A stretch of 64,000 nucleotides of DNA from Aminivibrio pyruvatiphilus (GCF_004366815.1 NZ_SORI01000001.1:339380-403379), one strand, 5' to 3'; counted from the first letter of the stretch, positions 24,564-35,183 are shown. The notes: a model not told the origin generated them from the letters alone. Program-made: numbers and translations.

Positions 24564-27233
24564 ATGCTCGATAAACTGAAAAAAGTCCTGGGCCTCGACC
24601 CCAACGACCGGGCGCTGAAACGCTACAGGGAAAAGGCGGAGGAAATCAACCTCCTCGAACCCGAAACGTCGGCCCTGACGGACGAAGAACTCAGGAACAG
24701 GGGGCCGGAGTTCAGGCGGCGCCTTGAAAACGGAGAGTCCGCCGATGATCTTCTCCCCGAGGTTTTCGCCGTAGTCCGTGAGGTCTCGAAACGGACCATC
24801 GGGCTCCGCCACTTCGATGTCCAGCTCATGGGCGGAATGGCCCTCCACGAGGGAAAAATCACGGAGATGAAGACCGGAGAAGGCAAGACCCTGGTGGCCA
24901 CCCTGGCGGTGGTGCTGAACGCCCTCTCCGGCAAGGGCGTCCACGTAGTCACGGTGAACGACTACCTCGCCCGGCGGGACGCCGAATGGATGGGACCCAT
25001 ATACTCCTTCCTCGGCCTCACGGTGGGTGTCATTTACGCCTACATGGACCAGGAGGAGCGGTTCGCCGCCTACCGGGCCGACATCACCTACGGAACGAAC
25101 AGCGAGTTCGGCTTCGACTACCTGAGGGACAACATGGCCACCTCGGAGGAGTATCTCGTCCAGCGGGGACATTCCTACTGCATCGTGGACGAGGTGGACT
25201 CCATCCTCATCGACGAGGCGAGGACCCCCCTGATCATTTCCGGTCCCTCCGACGACAACGTGGATATGTACACCCTGTCCGACAAAGTAGCCCGGCAGCT
25301 CCGGGAAGGGCGGGACTACGAGAAGGACGAGAAGGAACGGAACGTGGCCATGACGGAAGCGGGCATCGCCAGGTGCGAGGAGATCCTGAAGATGCCGGAA
25401 CTCTTCTCCGACGCCGCCCACTCGGACCTCGCCCACAGGATAGTCCAGGCACTCAAGGCCCACGTCCTCTTCCAGAGGGACGTCCATTACGTGGTGAAGG
25501 ACGGGGAAATCCTCATCGTCGACGAATTCACCGGCAGGCTCATGGTGGGACGGCGGTATTCCGACGGGCTCCACCAGGCCATCGAGGCCAAGGAAGGAGT
25601 CAAGGTGGGCAGGGAGAGCCAGACCCTTGCCACCATCACCCTTCAGAACTACTTCCGCATGTACCGCAAGCTGGCGGGAATGACGGGTACGGCGGCAACC
25701 GAGGCCGAGGAATTCAAGGAGATCTACGGTCTCGAAGTCATCGTGGTCCCCACCAACGTGGACATGATAAGGAACGACAACCCCGACGCCATCTACCGCA
25801 CTGTGACGGAAAAATTCGCCGCCGTGGCCGACGAGATACAGGAGTCCCACACCCGGGGCTGCCCCGTTCTCGTGGGAACCACCTCCATAGAAAATTCCGA
25901 GAGGATCAGCAGGCTGCTGAAGGCCCGGAAGATTCCCCACCAGGTGCTGAACGCCAAGCACCACGAGAGAGAAGCCCAGATCGTGGCCCAGGCGGGGCAC
26001 ATGGGTGCCGTCACGGTGGCCACCAACATGGCGGGCCGCGGAACGGACATTCTTCTCGGCGGCAATCCGGAGTTCCTTGCCAGGGAAGCCCTCAGGTCCG
26101 ATAATCCCGACCCCTCGAAAGAACAGGAAGTGCACGCCTCCCTCCTTGCGAAGTTCCGTGAGCAGTGCCGTGCGGAACGGGACAGGGTAAAGGAACTCGG
26201 CGGCCTGAAGATCATCGGCACCGAGCGCCATGAGGCCCGGCGGATCGACAACCAGCTCCGCGGACGGGCGGGCCGCCAGGGAGATCCAGGTTCGAGCCGG
26301 TTCTACCTTTCCCTGGAGGATGACCTTCTCCGTCTCTTCGGCTCGGAGAGGATCCAGGGGCTGATGGAGAAGCTGGGAATGGAGGAGGGGGAGTCCATCG
26401 AACACCCCCTTCTCACCAAGGCCATCGCCTCCGCCCAGAAAAAGGTGGAGGAGATGCACTTCGACATACGGAAGCAGCTTCTCGCCTACGACAACGTGAT
26501 GAACCGCCAGCGCGAGGCAGTTTACGCCGAAAGGCAGCAGATCCTGAGTGACGGCAGCATCGTTGACCACGTCTGGGAAGTGATCGACGGCGTGGTGGAG
26601 GATATCCTGGAGAAGTACTTCCCCGAAGAAGGGGAGTCCGACCCGGGAAGGGCCCAGGCCAGGCTGAAGGCCATTTTCGGGCCCGGCCTCGAGAACCATC
26701 TTGAGGGAGTTGACAACCCCAGGGACATGCTCGGGCGGAAGGACGGCCTGAAGGAGGAGATCCGGGGCCGCTTCCTCCGCAAGGTGGAAACTCTCGGCGA
26801 GGAAGAGGGCGGGGCTCTTCTCAGGTTCCTCATCCTCCACACCCTTGACAGCGGCTGGAAGGACCATCTGCTGGCCATGGACGAACTGCGCAGGGGAATC
26901 GGCCTCAGGGCCATAGGCCAGAAGGATCCCCTTCTGGAGTACCAGTTTGAATCCTACAACCTGTTCCAGGGAATGATGGAGCGGGTCAGGGAATCGGTGG
27001 CCGAGCTCGCCTTCAGGGTCCGTGTGGTGTCCGACACGGGCAGGGGCGGTTCCCCTGAGCGGAGGGAGAGCCGGGAATTTGTCCTTCCCTTCGGGGGGAG
27101 TGCTGAACAGCCCGAACCAAGGGGAGAAGGTCCCCGGCAGCCGGTGAAAAAAGGCCCCAAAGTGGGACGGAACGATCCCTGCCCCTGCGGCAGCGGAAAA
27201 AAATACAAGCATTGCTGCGGCGCCGGCAAGTAG
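24564..27233 (+). CDS. secA: preprotein translocase ATPase SecA
   Basis: 889 residues. Walker A MKTGEGKTLVA near residue 105, DEVDSILIDEARTPLIISG, MAGRGTDI, the helical scaffold and wing, and a C-terminal zinc tail CPCGSGKKYKHCC that binds SecB/phospholipid. It drives protein export through SecYEG. It has its own promoter, and the DUF3857-like gene follows 28 bp later. Confidence 0.98.
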   Translation: MLDKLKKVLGLDPNDRALKRYREKAEEINLLEPETSALTDEELRNRGPEFRRRLENGESADDLLPEVFAVVREVSKRTIGLRHFDVQLMGGMALHEGKITEMKTGEGKTLVATLAVVLNALSGKGVHVVTVNDYLARRDAEWMGPIYSFLGLTVGVIYAYMDQEERFAAYRADITYGTNSEFGFDYLRDNMATSEEYLVQRGHSYCIVDEVDSILIDEARTPLIISGPSDDNVDMYTLSDKVARQLREGRDYEKDEKERNVAMTEAGIARCEEILKMPELFSDAAHSDLAHRIVQALKAHVLFQRDVHYVVKDGEILIVDEFTGRLMVGRRYSDGLHQAIEAKEGVKVGRESQTLATITLQNYFRMYRKLAGMTGTAATEAEEFKEIYGLEVIVVPTNVDMIRNDNPDAIYRTVTEKFAAVADEIQESHTRGCPVLVGTTSIENSERISRLLKARKIPHQVLNAKHHEREAQIVAQAGHMGAVTVATNMAGRGTDILLGGNPEFLAREALRSDNPDPSKEQEVHASLLAKFREQCRAERDRVKELGGLKIIGTERHEARRIDNQLRGRAGRQGDPGSSRFYLSLEDDLLRLFGSERIQGLMEKLGMEEGESIEHPLLTKAIASAQKKVEEMHFDIRKQLLAYDNVMNRQREAVYAERQQILSDGSIVDHVWEVIDGVVEDILEKYFPEEGESDPGRAQARLKAIFGPGLENHLEGVDNPRDMLGRKDGLKEEIRGRFLRKVETLGEEEGGALLRFLILHTLDSGWKDHLLAMDELRRGIGLRAIGQKDPLLEYQFESYNLFQGMMERVRESVAELAFRVRVVSDTGRGGSPERRESREFVLPFGGSAEQPEPRGEGPRQPVKKGPKVGRNDPCPCGSGKKYKHCCGAGK

Positions 27234-27261
27234 GTTGGGGCGCGGGGAAGGGGATGGAAGT

Positions 27262-29100
27262 ATGACACAGAAGATCAGAAGAGGCTATCCCGGAGCTGTT
27301 CCGTTTTTTGCCGCCCTTCTCCTGGCGGTATTCTTCGCGGGAGGGACTGTTGCCTACGGGGCCGCTCCGGCGCTGAACATCCCCAGGATGATCCAGGAAT
27401 GCCCCCACTTCTCGGACCACCCCGGGAGCGATGGGGTGATCTGGCTGAAGGACTCCGAGTATTCCCTCGTCGCCGACGGCTCCATGACGAGGAAGACCAC
27501 CATGGTCATCCTCGCCCGCCGGGGGATCGACGACCGCTGGACCCGCTGGAGCATCCCCGTTCCCGGGGGCGGCACCGCCGAGGTGCTCTCCGCGGCGCTG
27601 TACGACCCGGGGTCGGGACGGATTCTGAGCCCGGTTCTTCCGAGGAAGGGCGAAGTGAACGGCATCGCCTTTACCGAGGTTCTTTTCCCGGACATACAGG
27701 ATGAGTTCATCATCGTCCTTTCCCTGCGGGAAGTCCTCCCGAAGCGGTTCGCCGTGGAGGATTCGCTGTGGATCAACGAATCGCTCCCCCTCTGGGAACA
27801 GAAGATCACTGTGAACGTTCCCGCCGGAATGGAGCTTTCAGTGGTCTCCGAAGGAGCGGGCGAGCCCCGCCGGGAGAAGGCCGCCGGGGGCGAGCGGCAC
27901 ACCTGGCAGGTAGTGAACAGCCCGGCATGGAGCGGGCGGACCCTCAAAAGCGACGACCGGGATTTTCTCTCCTTCAGCACACGAAAAGGGACGGAAGCCC
28001 TGGCGAGGTACCTGGGCGCCATGGAGACACTTCTTGTGCCCCAGCCTCCTGCGGCGGTCCAAAGTATTATTGATCAAAGCAATAAGCTGAAGGCGGGGCA
28101 GGGGCTCATCGACTGGATGAACCGGGCCCCGGGATTCGCCCAGGGATTTCCTCCCTCCTTCGTCCGGCCGGACATCCCCGGAGAAGGCCCCTGGACCGAC
28201 TGGGAGAAGGTCCTTCTCCTGCACCGGTGGATCCGGAAGGCCGGATGGGAGAGCAGGCTGCACTGGCTGGCCGCCCACCCCTTCGACCAGCTCTCGCCTG
28301 CTCCTGAAGCTGCGGTGATCCGTCCCGTGGTGGAGCTCAACATCTCCGGGATTTCCCCCTTCTTCTGCGATCTCGGGCAGGGCAGCAGCCCCAACGAGAC
28401 GCCGCCGTCCCTCTGGGGCAAGCACATCTACACGGCCTCGGGCAGCGGACTCCAGGGACGGACCGTCTCCGGGAGCACCGCCGCCGAGCACCGGCTCTCC
28501 GTGGAGTGGGTGCTTGACCTTGACGTGAACGGGGTTGCCTCGGGGAAGGCGGATATCCTCGTCCGCAACGGATGGGTCGGCTTTTTCTTCCCGGGGGGGA
28601 CGCCGACGGAACAGTCCATGGGCCGGCTCGCGGCGGAGCTGTTCCCTGGAATGCGCTTCCCGGCCGGGAGCGCATCCTTCACCCCCATCAAGTACGGCTG
28701 GAAGGTCACCCTTCCCGCCGAGCCCAGGCAGTCCATCGTGAGCGGAGGGGCCATGCTCGTTCCCTTCCCCGGGGCGACGCCGCCGTGGCTCGGAGACCTG
28801 GGGAGATCCTCCGGCGAATACCGGATGCGCTTCCCCTTCGTGGTGGAGCAGAGCTTCACCCTGAAACTCCCCCCGAAATCCGATGTGGTCATGATGCCTT
28901 CGTCGGTGAACAGGGCGCTCGACAGGGTAAAATACGAGGAATCCGTGTACCACAACAAGCGGCGGAACACCCTGTCCGCCGGGGCGAAAATCGTCCTCAG
29001 CACGGACGCGGTAAACGACAGCGTGGGAAGGGGCCTGGCCGAATCGGTTCAGCGATGGATGGCCTATGCTTCCAAAACCCTTCCCCTGCGGGTTAAATAG
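27262..29100 (+). CDS. exported DUF3857-like protein of unknown function
   Basis: 612 residues from ATG 27262 (GGAAG site). An N-terminal hydrophobic segment (residues ~10-30, ending AYGAAPA) looks like a signal peptide, so it is probably periplasmic or outer-surface. The first ~250 residues resemble DUF3857 (LKDSEYSLVADGSMTRKTTMVI, REVLPKRFAVEDSLWI). The central part has the place of a transglutaminase-like domain (LLLHRWIRKAGWESRLHWLAA), but I see no clear Cys-His-Asp triad; the C-terminal ~200 residues look beta-rich. The function is unknown. It sits between secA and argS without coupling. Confidence 0.7.
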   Translation: MTQKIRRGYPGAVPFFAALLLAVFFAGGTVAYGAAPALNIPRMIQECPHFSDHPGSDGVIWLKDSEYSLVADGSMTRKTTMVILARRGIDDRWTRWSIPVPGGGTAEVLSAALYDPGSGRILSPVLPRKGEVNGIAFTEVLFPDIQDEFIIVLSLREVLPKRFAVEDSLWINESLPLWEQKITVNVPAGMELSVVSEGAGEPRREKAAGGERHTWQVVNSPAWSGRTLKSDDRDFLSFSTRKGTEALARYLGAMETLLVPQPPAAVQSIIDQSNKLKAGQGLIDWMNRAPGFAQGFPPSFVRPDIPGEGPWTDWEKVLLLHRWIRKAGWESRLHWLAAHPFDQLSPAPEAAVIRPVVELNISGISPFFCDLGQGSSPNETPPSLWGKHIYTASGSGLQGRTVSGSTAAEHRLSVEWVLDLDVNGVASGKADILVRNGWVGFFFPGGTPTEQSMGRLAAELFPGMRFPAGSASFTPIKYGWKVTLPAEPRQSIVSGGAMLVPFPGATPPWLGDLGRSSGEYRMRFPFVVEQSFTLKLPPKSDVVMMPSSVNRALDRVKYEESVYHNKRRNTLSAGAKIVLSTDAVNDSVGRGLAESVQRWMAYASKTLPLRVK

Positions 29101-29129
29101 TCTCAGAGATTTTGTGGAGGTGTCGGTGT

Positions 29130-30806
29130 ATGGGTGATGTTACGGCAACCCTTCGGCGTATCGTCGAGGGAGCCCTTCGGGAGGTCGCGGAGGAAAAGGG
29201 TCTTTCCGTTTCCGGGCTGCCCGAAATAGCGTTCGAGAAACCGAAGCGGGAAAACCAGGGGGATCTTTCCACCAACTGCGCCATGCAGATGAGCAGGCAT
29301 TTCGGAGAAAAGCCCCTGGCGCTGGCCGAAAAAATAGTGGCACGGCTCTCCTCCGATCCCTACCTGGAAAAGGTCGAGACGGCAGGGCCCGGGTTCATCA
29401 ACTTTTTCCTCTCGTCCCGGTGGATGGGGGAGGCTCTTGCCGAGATCCTCGGCCGCGGGAAGGTCTACGGTTCGTCAGACCTCGGCGGAGGCAGGCGGGT
29501 CCAGGTGGAATTCGTGAGCGCCAACCCCACCGGTCCCCTGCATGTGGGGCACGGACGCGGCGCCGCCGTGGGCGACATCATCGCCAATATCCTGAAGTTC
29601 ACAGGCTGGGATGTGCAGCGGGAATACTACATCAACGACGCGGGGCTCCAGATGGATATTCTCGGACGTTCCACCCAGTCGCGCTACTTCGAGATCGCCG
29701 GCAGTCCGGAGAAGGCCCCCTTCCCGTCGGACGGGTACAAGGGCGGCTACATATACGACATCGCCGGAGCGGTGAGGGAGCGCGAGGGCGACCGTTTTCT
29801 TTCCCTTCCCCCCGAGGAGAGCCTTCCCTTCTTCAAGACTTTCGCCGCCGATACCATCCTCACCACCATCAGGAAGGACCTCGCCGACTTCGGGGTGGCC
29901 TTCGACGTGTGGTTCTCCGAGAAGAGCCTGTATGAGCGGGATCTCGTCCCCTCGGCCATGGAAACCCTGAAAACCCGCGGCTTCGCTTTCGAGCAGGACG
30001 GCGCCCTCTGGTTCAAGTCCACCGACTTCACCGACGAGAAGGACCGGGTGCTCATCCGCAGCAACGGCGTCCCCACCTACTTCGCCTCCGATATCACCTA
30101 CCACAAGGAAAAATTCGACAGGGGCTTCGACCGGGTCATTGACATCTGGGGCGCGGACCATCACGGCTACGTTCCCAGGATGAAGGCGGGAGTGGAATCC
30201 CTCGGAAGGAACTCCGAAGACCTGGACGTCCTTCTGATCCAGTTCGTGAACCTGCTCCGGGACGGTCAGCAGGTGGCCATGTCGACCCGTTCGGGCGAGT
30301 TCGTCACTCTCCGTGACGTGATGGACGAGGTCGGCGTCGACGCCACCAGGTTCTTTTTCGTTATGCGCCGGAGCGATTCCCATCTCGACTTCGACCTCGA
30401 ACTGGCGAAGCAGGCCTCCAACGACAATCCGGTTTATTACGTCCAGTACGCCCACGCCAGGATATGCAGCGTTCTCCGGGAGGCGGAAGCCAGGGGGATC
30501 GCCGTGCCTTCAGGAGCGGATGTTCCGGAGGGTATTTTTGCCGCCGACGAGGAGAAAAAACTCCTCTCCAGGCTCGCTGATTTCCCGAAGGAGGCCGAAA
30601 AGGCATCGAAGGATCTGGCCCCCCACATCCTGGTGAACTACGTCTCGGACCTTGCCGGGGACTTCCACTCCTTCTACAACGCCCACAGGGTGCTCGGCGA
30701 GGAAGAGCAGGTGATGAAGGCCAGGCTGCTCCTGATGCAGGCCGCCGGCACGGTTATTTCCACCGTTCTGGGCCTCCTCGGCGTGGCGGCACCGGAGAGG
30801 ATGTAA
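29130..30806 (+). CDS. argS: arginyl-tRNA synthetase
   Basis: 558 residues from ATG 29130 (GTGGAGGTG upstream; the longer frame start at 29112 is not supported). Class I signatures: NPTGPLHVGHGRG (HIGH-like), AMSTRSGEF (KMSKS-equivalent), and a C-terminal anticodon domain with the DALR pattern (HSFYNAHRVL). It charges tRNA-Arg. It ends 1 bp before the divIC-like gene. Confidence 0.96.
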   Translation: MGDVTATLRRIVEGALREVAEEKGLSVSGLPEIAFEKPKRENQGDLSTNCAMQMSRHFGEKPLALAEKIVARLSSDPYLEKVETAGPGFINFFLSSRWMGEALAEILGRGKVYGSSDLGGGRRVQVEFVSANPTGPLHVGHGRGAAVGDIIANILKFTGWDVQREYYINDAGLQMDILGRSTQSRYFEIAGSPEKAPFPSDGYKGGYIYDIAGAVREREGDRFLSLPPEESLPFFKTFAADTILTTIRKDLADFGVAFDVWFSEKSLYERDLVPSAMETLKTRGFAFEQDGALWFKSTDFTDEKDRVLIRSNGVPTYFASDITYHKEKFDRGFDRVIDIWGADHHGYVPRMKAGVESLGRNSEDLDVLLIQFVNLLRDGQQVAMSTRSGEFVTLRDVMDEVGVDATRFFFVMRRSDSHLDFDLELAKQASNDNPVYYVQYAHARICSVLREAEARGIAVPSGADVPEGIFAADEEKKLLSRLADFPKEAEKASKDLAPHILVNYVSDLAGDFHSFYNAHRVLGEEEQVMKARLLLMQAAGTVISTVLGLLGVAAPERM

Positions 30807-30807
30807 T

Positions 30808-31110
30808 GTGCTCCGGCTCAGGTGGATACTCCTTGCTGCCGTAGTGTCCCTTTTCTCGGCGATCATGGGGACGGCCTACTTCCTGGAATTCCGGAAGATA
30901 GGCCGCCTCACGGAGCTGGCGGACGAAAGGATGGCGGTGCTTGTCTCCATGAGCCGGTCGGTCCAGGAGCTCCGGGAAAAGGTGGCCTTTTATAATACCC
31001 CCGAGGGGGTGGCCCACCTTGCGCGGGAGCAGTACAACCTTTCCTTTCCGGGAGAGATGGTGTTCAAGATAGAAGTGAAGAAGAATTCCTTGCCTCAGGA
31101 GAAGCGATAG
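30808..31110 (+). CDS. septum formation initiator family protein (FtsB/DivIC-like)
   Basis: 100 residues from GTG. One N-terminal membrane segment (residues ~5-25), then a coiled-coil (MAVLVSMSRSVQELREKVAF) and the family's conserved tail (NTPEGVAHLAREQYNLSFPGEMVFKI). Such proteins join FtsL and FtsQ in the divisome. It follows argS by 1 bp, so it is co-transcribed. Confidence 0.82.
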   Translation: MLRLRWILLAAVVSLFSAIMGTAYFLEFRKIGRLTELADERMAVLVSMSRSVQELREKVAFYNTPEGVAHLAREQYNLSFPGEMVFKIEVKKNSLPQEKR

Positions 31111-31118
31111 GGTATAAT
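31090..31118 (+). promoter_or_regulatory. promoter of the rpsF operon
   Basis: TTGCCT (31090-31095), 17-bp spacer, TATAAT (31113-31118), inside the end of the divIC-like gene. The leader that follows contains a CCCTTTCC/GGAAGGGG hairpin (~31140-31157); ribosomal protein autoregulation there is possible but unproven. Confidence 0.65.
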
Positions 31119-31189
31119 TCCGGGGCAAGTTTTTCCCTGCCCTTTCCTCGGGAAGGGGCCAAAAGTCCAAAGGGAGGAGGTGAAGGAAC

Positions 31190-31474
31190 GTGCGGCCATA
31201 TGAAATGATGGTGCTTGTGAGCGCCGAGATCGAGGATCCGAAGGAAGAGATCGCGAAGATCGAGGAGGTCGTGCGCAATCTTGGCGGAGAGGTGGCCAAG
31301 ACCGATTTCTGGGGGAAAAGGCGTCTTGCCTATCCCATCGACAAGAAAACGGAAGGATTTTACGCCGTGTGCAATTTTTCGCTCAACCCGGACCAGCTCG
31401 TTGAGCTCAACCGTGTTCTTGGACTGCGCCCGAATGTCTATCGTCAGATGACAGTCCGTCTTGACGAAAAATAA
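31190..31474 (+). CDS. rpsF: 30S ribosomal protein S6
   Basis: 94 residues with the S6 pattern (RPYEMMVLVSAEIEDPKEEI, WGKRRLAYPIDKKTEGFY). It binds S18 on the small subunit. GTG start after GGAGGAGGTG. First gene of the classic rpsF-ssb-rpsR set. Confidence 0.97.
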   Translation: MRPYEMMVLVSAEIEDPKEEIAKIEEVVRNLGGEVAKTDFWGKRRLAYPIDKKTEGFYAVCNFSLNPDQLVELNRVLGLRPNVYRQMTVRLDEK

Positions 31475-31486
31475 GGAGGCAGCGCC

Positions 31487-31975
31487 GTGGCGAGAGGATT
31501 TAACAAGGTCATTCTGATGGGCAACCTTGCCCGGGATCCCGAGATACGCTATTCAGTGGACAAACGGGCCATGGCCCGTTTTGCCGTGGCAGTGAACAAT
31601 ACCTGGAAGGACAGGAACGGCGAACTGCAGGAGAGTGTTGATTTCATTCCCGTGGTCGTCTGGGGACCTGCCGCTGAAAACTGCGAGCGGTATCTCAAGA
31701 AGGGCAGCCCCGTTCTCGTGGAAGGCCGGATCCAGGTCCGGAGCTACGAGGCGAAGGATGGCTCCGGAAAACGGTACGCCACAGATGTCGTCGCCTCGGG
31801 GGTGACGTTCCTCGGGTCGAAGCGGCAGGATGATTCCCCATCCGGTTCCTTCGGCGACGACGAGGGGTATGGAGACAGCGTCCGCAAGGACCGCCGCTTC
31901 GGCTCCCAGGACGAGGACTTCCCCATGGATATTTCCGAGGTGCGGAACGAAGAGGATGCGGACATCCCCTTCTAG
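31487..31975 (+). CDS. ssb: single-stranded DNA-binding protein
   Basis: 162 residues: OB fold in the first ~105 (GFNKVILMGNLARDPEIR, FIPVVVWGPAAENC, KKGSPVLVEGRIQVR), a flexible acidic linker and the conserved partner-binding tip ending DADIPF. It coats single-stranded DNA during replication and repair. GTG start. Confidence 0.97.
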   Translation: MARGFNKVILMGNLARDPEIRYSVDKRAMARFAVAVNNTWKDRNGELQESVDFIPVVVWGPAAENCERYLKKGSPVLVEGRIQVRSYEAKDGSGKRYATDVVASGVTFLGSKRQDDSPSGSFGDDEGYGDSVRKDRRFGSQDEDFPMDISEVRNEEDADIPF

Positions 31976-32008
31976 CAGAGAGGTTTTTTTGAAGGAGGGC
32001 AGTGCACA

Positions 32009-32293
32009 ATGGCTGTGAATGAAGGCAGAGGCGAAGGCAGAGGACCCGGCGGCCCCGGAGGCCGCGGCGGCCGGAGAGGCGGAAAGCGCCGGCCGAAGGT
32101 ATGTTTCTTCTGCGTGGACAAAATAGAGCACGTGGATTACAAAGATGTTGAAAAGCTCCGCAAGTACGTCAGCGAACGGGGAAAGATCATGCCCCGCCGC
32201 GTGACCGGAAACTGCGCGAAGCACCAGCGCCAGCTTACGGAGGCGATCAAGCGGGCAAGATACATGGCCCTTCTCCCCTTCTCCGTGGAGTAA
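32009..32293 (+). CDS. rpsR: 30S ribosomal protein S18
   Basis: 94 residues. A Gly/Arg/Pro-rich N-terminal extension of ~28 residues precedes the S18 core ([31 protein letters not shown]), which retains the CFFC and C/H zinc-type ligands. The extension is longer than in most S18 proteins. Confidence 0.96.
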   Translation: MAVNEGRGEGRGPGGPGGRGGRRGGKRRPKVCFFCVDKIEHVDYKDVEKLRKYVSERGKIMPRRVTGNCAKHQRQLTEAIKRARYMALLPFSVE

Positions 32294-32319
32294 GGCTTCG
32301 CAGCGCAACGACGTTCTTT

Positions 32320-32357
32320 TTCGGGGGAGGAGCCCAGCTTCTCCTCCGAAATTTTTA
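32320..32357 (+). terminator. terminator-like hairpin after rpsR
   Basis: TTTCGGGGGAGGAG pairs with CTCCTCCGAAA with a small bulge, followed by TTTTT. Likely partial termination before the DUF2232 gene. Confidence 0.6.
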
Positions 32358-32410
32358 TGTTCCCCGAACCGGCCTTCCGGCTTCAGGGCGATGTGAAAGG
32401 AGGCCAAAAG

Positions 32411-33388
32411 GTGACCCCCACACGAAGCCTGGTGGAATCGTCCCTCCTTGCGGGCCTTGCCGTGATCCTCTTCCTGGCGGCCCATTTTCTCCCCTTCGTC
32501 GGGGCGGCGTTCTCCCTGCTCGCCCCCGCACCCCTCGTGATACTCGGCCTGCGCCATGACCTGAAAAAGGCCGCTCTCGGACTGGCCATCGGCACCCTGC
32601 TCACCGCCGTTTTTCTCGGTCCTCTTTCGTCCCTCTTCTTTCTTCTCGGGTTCGGCGTCCTGGGCATCGGTCTCGGATTCCTGGCCAGGCGGTGCTCCAG
32701 CGGCGTGGAGGTGATGCTCTTCGGCATCCTCCTCTCCCTGGGAAGCAAGCTTCTTCTCATGGTCATCGCCGCGCGGGTGACGGGCATCAACCCCTTCCAG
32801 CTCGACGGGCCGGAAATGCAGGCCATGGTGGACAGGATCTTCGGCTTCTACGAATCGGCCGGAATGTCCCGGGAATCCCTGTCTGCGGTCCGGGATCAGT
32901 TTTCCCAGGCCATAGGGGTGCTTCCGGTGATTTTTCCCACCATTCTCAGCATGGCTGCGGCCCTGGACTGCTATCTCAGCTACACGGTGAGCGGTTTTGT
33001 CCTGAAGCGGATCAGCGGAACCTCCCTTCCCCCCCTGCCTCCCTTCTCGAGGTGGAGATTTCCGAAGAGCGTCTTCGGCGCCCTTCTGGTATCGGTGCTT
33101 CTTTCCGTCTTCGGGGCCCGTGAGGGGGAATGGAACCTGGCGATGCGCATCGGCACCAACGTCAGGATGCTCGTGAACTTTCTGTTTCTCTTCCAGGGAC
33201 TCTCCCTCTACTGGTATTACCTCGGCGGAGGGGACAGCCCCCACCGGGGGGCGGGCCGTTTCTTCAGGACCGTTGCTATAATAATGGCGGTTCTCGTGCC
33301 CATGCTTTCCACCGCCACCGTCATGGTCGGCATAGCGGATATGTGGCTTGATTTCCGAACCCGTTTCAGGAGGAATGATGAACGATGA
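32411..33388 (+). CDS. DUF2232 (YybS-like) membrane protein
   Basis: 325 residues from GTG 32411, chosen for the AAAGGAGG site nine bases upstream. About eight membrane segments (e.g. [40 protein letters not shown]). Position between rpsR and rplI is the hallmark of the YybS/DUF2232 family in Gram-positives and relatives. Function unknown. It overlaps rplI by 4 bp. Confidence 0.82.
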   Translation: MTPTRSLVESSLLAGLAVILFLAAHFLPFVGAAFSLLAPAPLVILGLRHDLKKAALGLAIGTLLTAVFLGPLSSLFFLLGFGVLGIGLGFLARRCSSGVEVMLFGILLSLGSKLLLMVIAARVTGINPFQLDGPEMQAMVDRIFGFYESAGMSRESLSAVRDQFSQAIGVLPVIFPTILSMAAALDCYLSYTVSGFVLKRISGTSLPPLPPFSRWRFPKSVFGALLVSVLLSVFGAREGEWNLAMRIGTNVRMLVNFLFLFQGLSLYWYYLGGGDSPHRGAGRFFRTVAIIMAVLVPMLSTATVMVGIADMWLDFRTRFRRNDER

Positions 33389-33831
33389 AGGTTATTTTGA
33401 AGAAGGACGTAAACAAGATAGGCGCCGCCGGCGAGCTGATCGAGACTTCTGACGGCTACGCCAGGAACTTTCTCTTCCCGAAGGGGCTTGCAGAGGAAGC
33501 CACGCCGGAGCGTCTGAAAGAGTGGCAGGAGCGGCAGTCCGCGAAGAAGAAAAAGGACGAGAAGCTGAAGAACGAGGCCCGGGAGCTCCAGAAGCGGCTC
33601 TCCGGAAAGGTCGTCCGGATCCGGGCGAGCACCGGCGAGACAGGCAAGCTCTTCGGCAGCGTTACCGCTGCGGCGGTGGCGGAGAACCTGGCGGCCCAGC
33701 ATTCCGCGTCCGTGGACAAGCGGGATATCAGGATGCCCGACACGGTGAAGCAGACGGGGAACTATACCTTCACCGTCCGCCTCCATCCCGGCGTCGAGGC
33801 GGAGATGACCCTCACCGTCGAGAGCGAATGA
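33385..33831 (+). CDS. rplI: 50S ribosomal protein L9
   Basis: 148 residues: N-terminal rRNA-binding domain ([33 protein letters not shown]), long connecting helix ([19 protein letters not shown]) and C-terminal domain. Coupled on both sides by 4-bp overlaps. Confidence 0.97.
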   Translation: MKVILKKDVNKIGAAGELIETSDGYARNFLFPKGLAEEATPERLKEWQERQSAKKKKDEKLKNEARELQKRLSGKVVRIRASTGETGKLFGSVTAAAVAENLAAQHSASVDKRDIRMPDTVKQTGNYTFTVRLHPGVEAEMTLTVESE

Positions 33832-35183
33832 TGGCCGCCCTCCCGTCGTGGGACAGAACGCCCCCCGTCTCCCCCGAGGCGGAGCGCGCAGCTCTCGGCG
33901 CATGTCTCATGGACCGGGAGGCGCTCAATATTGTCCTTGAAGTTCTCCAGCCGGAGGACTTTTACGACCTGAACCACCGGGCCGCCTACGAGATCATCTA
34001 CGAGATGGCCCAGAGGGACAAGCCGGTGGACCCCCTGACATTTCTCGAAGAACTCGCCCGGCAGGGAAAAGGGGAGCGCCTCGGAGGGCAGCCCTTCGTC
34101 GCTTCCCTGGTGGACAGCGTCCCCACCACCGCAAACGTGGAATACCATGCGGGCATCGTCCGGGACAAGGCTATCCACAGGCGGCTCATCTCCGCGGGGA
34201 ACACCATCGTCAAGCTCGGCTATTCCGAGGAGCTGGACGTGGACGAGGTCCTCGAGGAAGCCGAGCGGGCGGTGTTCGAGATCGCCCAGAAGAGGAACAC
34301 CACCAACTTCCGGCACATCGGCGAGGTCCTCGGCAAAACCTTCCTCCAGATCGAGGAGCAGTACAACCGTTCAGACCAGGACGTGACGGGCTTCAATTCG
34401 GGATTCTACGAACTCGACAGGCTCATGGGCGGGTTCCAGCCGGGAAGCCTGAACATCGTGGCCGCCCGTCCCTCCATGGGAAAAACGGCCTTCGCCATCA
34501 ACATCGCCCAGTTCGGCGGCCAGGGAATGAAGCGCCCTGTGCTCATCTTCAGCCTGGAAATGGGTGCGGAGCAGCTCGTCCAGCGGATGCTCGGCGCAGA
34601 GGCCAGGATCAACATCCACGACCTCCGGAACGGCTCCTTTCCCAAGTCTTCCTGGGAGACCCTGGCCGAAGCGGCCGGAAGGCTTGCCGAGGCCCCCGTC
34701 TACATTGACGACAGCTCCATGCTCTCCACCCTGGAGCTCCGGGCCCGGTGCCGCCGATTCAAGTCCAGGCACAAGGACCTCGGGCTCGTGGTGGTGGACT
34801 ACCTGCAGCTCATGAACTCCTCAAGGCGCATCGAGAACAAGCAGCAGGAAGTGGCGGAAATTTCCCGGGGACTGAAGGGGGTGGCCCGGGAACTGGAAGT
34901 TCCCGTCATCGCCCTGTCCCAGCTTTCCAGGGCTGTGGAGCAGCGGACGGAAAAGAAGCCCCAGCTCTCCGACCTCCGGGACAGCGGAGCCATCGAGCAG
35001 GACGCCGACACGGTCATGCTGCTGTACCGCCCCGGCTACTACGAGGCGGGCGCCCCGGGGGAGGAAGACGACAACAGGGCGTTCATCAACCTGGCCAAGC
35101 ACAGGAACGGCCCCACAGGGGAGATCTCCCTCGTCTTCCTCAGGGAATACACCCGGTTCGTGAATGCCGACCGTTCCTATTGA
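33828..35183 (+). CDS. dnaB: replicative DNA helicase DnaB
   Basis: 451 residues from ATG 33828 (or 33831). N-terminal primase-interacting domain ([19 protein letters not shown]), linker, and RecA-like motor with Walker [15 protein letters not shown] and Walker [11 protein letters not shown], plus the [10 protein letters not shown] motif. Hexameric fork helicase. Last gene of the rpsF cluster. Confidence 0.97.
   Translation: MMAALPSWDRTPPVSPEAERAALGACLMDREALNIVLEVLQPEDFYDLNHRAAYEIIYEMAQRDKPVDPLTFLEELARQGKGERLGGQPFVASLVDSVPTTANVEYHAGIVRDKAIHRRLISAGNTIVKLGYSEELDVDEVLEEAERAVFEIAQKRNTTNFRHIGEVLGKTFLQIEEQYNRSDQDVTGFNSGFYELDRLMGGFQPGSLNIVAARPSMGKTAFAINIAQFGGQGMKRPVLIFSLEMGAEQLVQRMLGAEARINIHDLRNGSFPKSSWETLAEAAGRLAEAPVYIDDSSMLSTLELRARCRRFKSRHKDLGLVVVDYLQLMNSSRRIENKQQEVAEISRGLKGVARELEVPVIALSQLSRAVEQRTEKKPQLSDLRDSGAIEQDADTVMLLYRPGYYEAGAPGEEDDNRAFINLAKHRNGPTGEISLVFLREYTRFVNADRSY

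Noticed and set aside
23898..27212. A 1104-codon open frame on the minus strand across pgsA and secA
   Set aside because: It is the antisense shadow of secA in GC-rich DNA; low-complexity His/Gly/Asp-rich product, no start site, no family resemblance.
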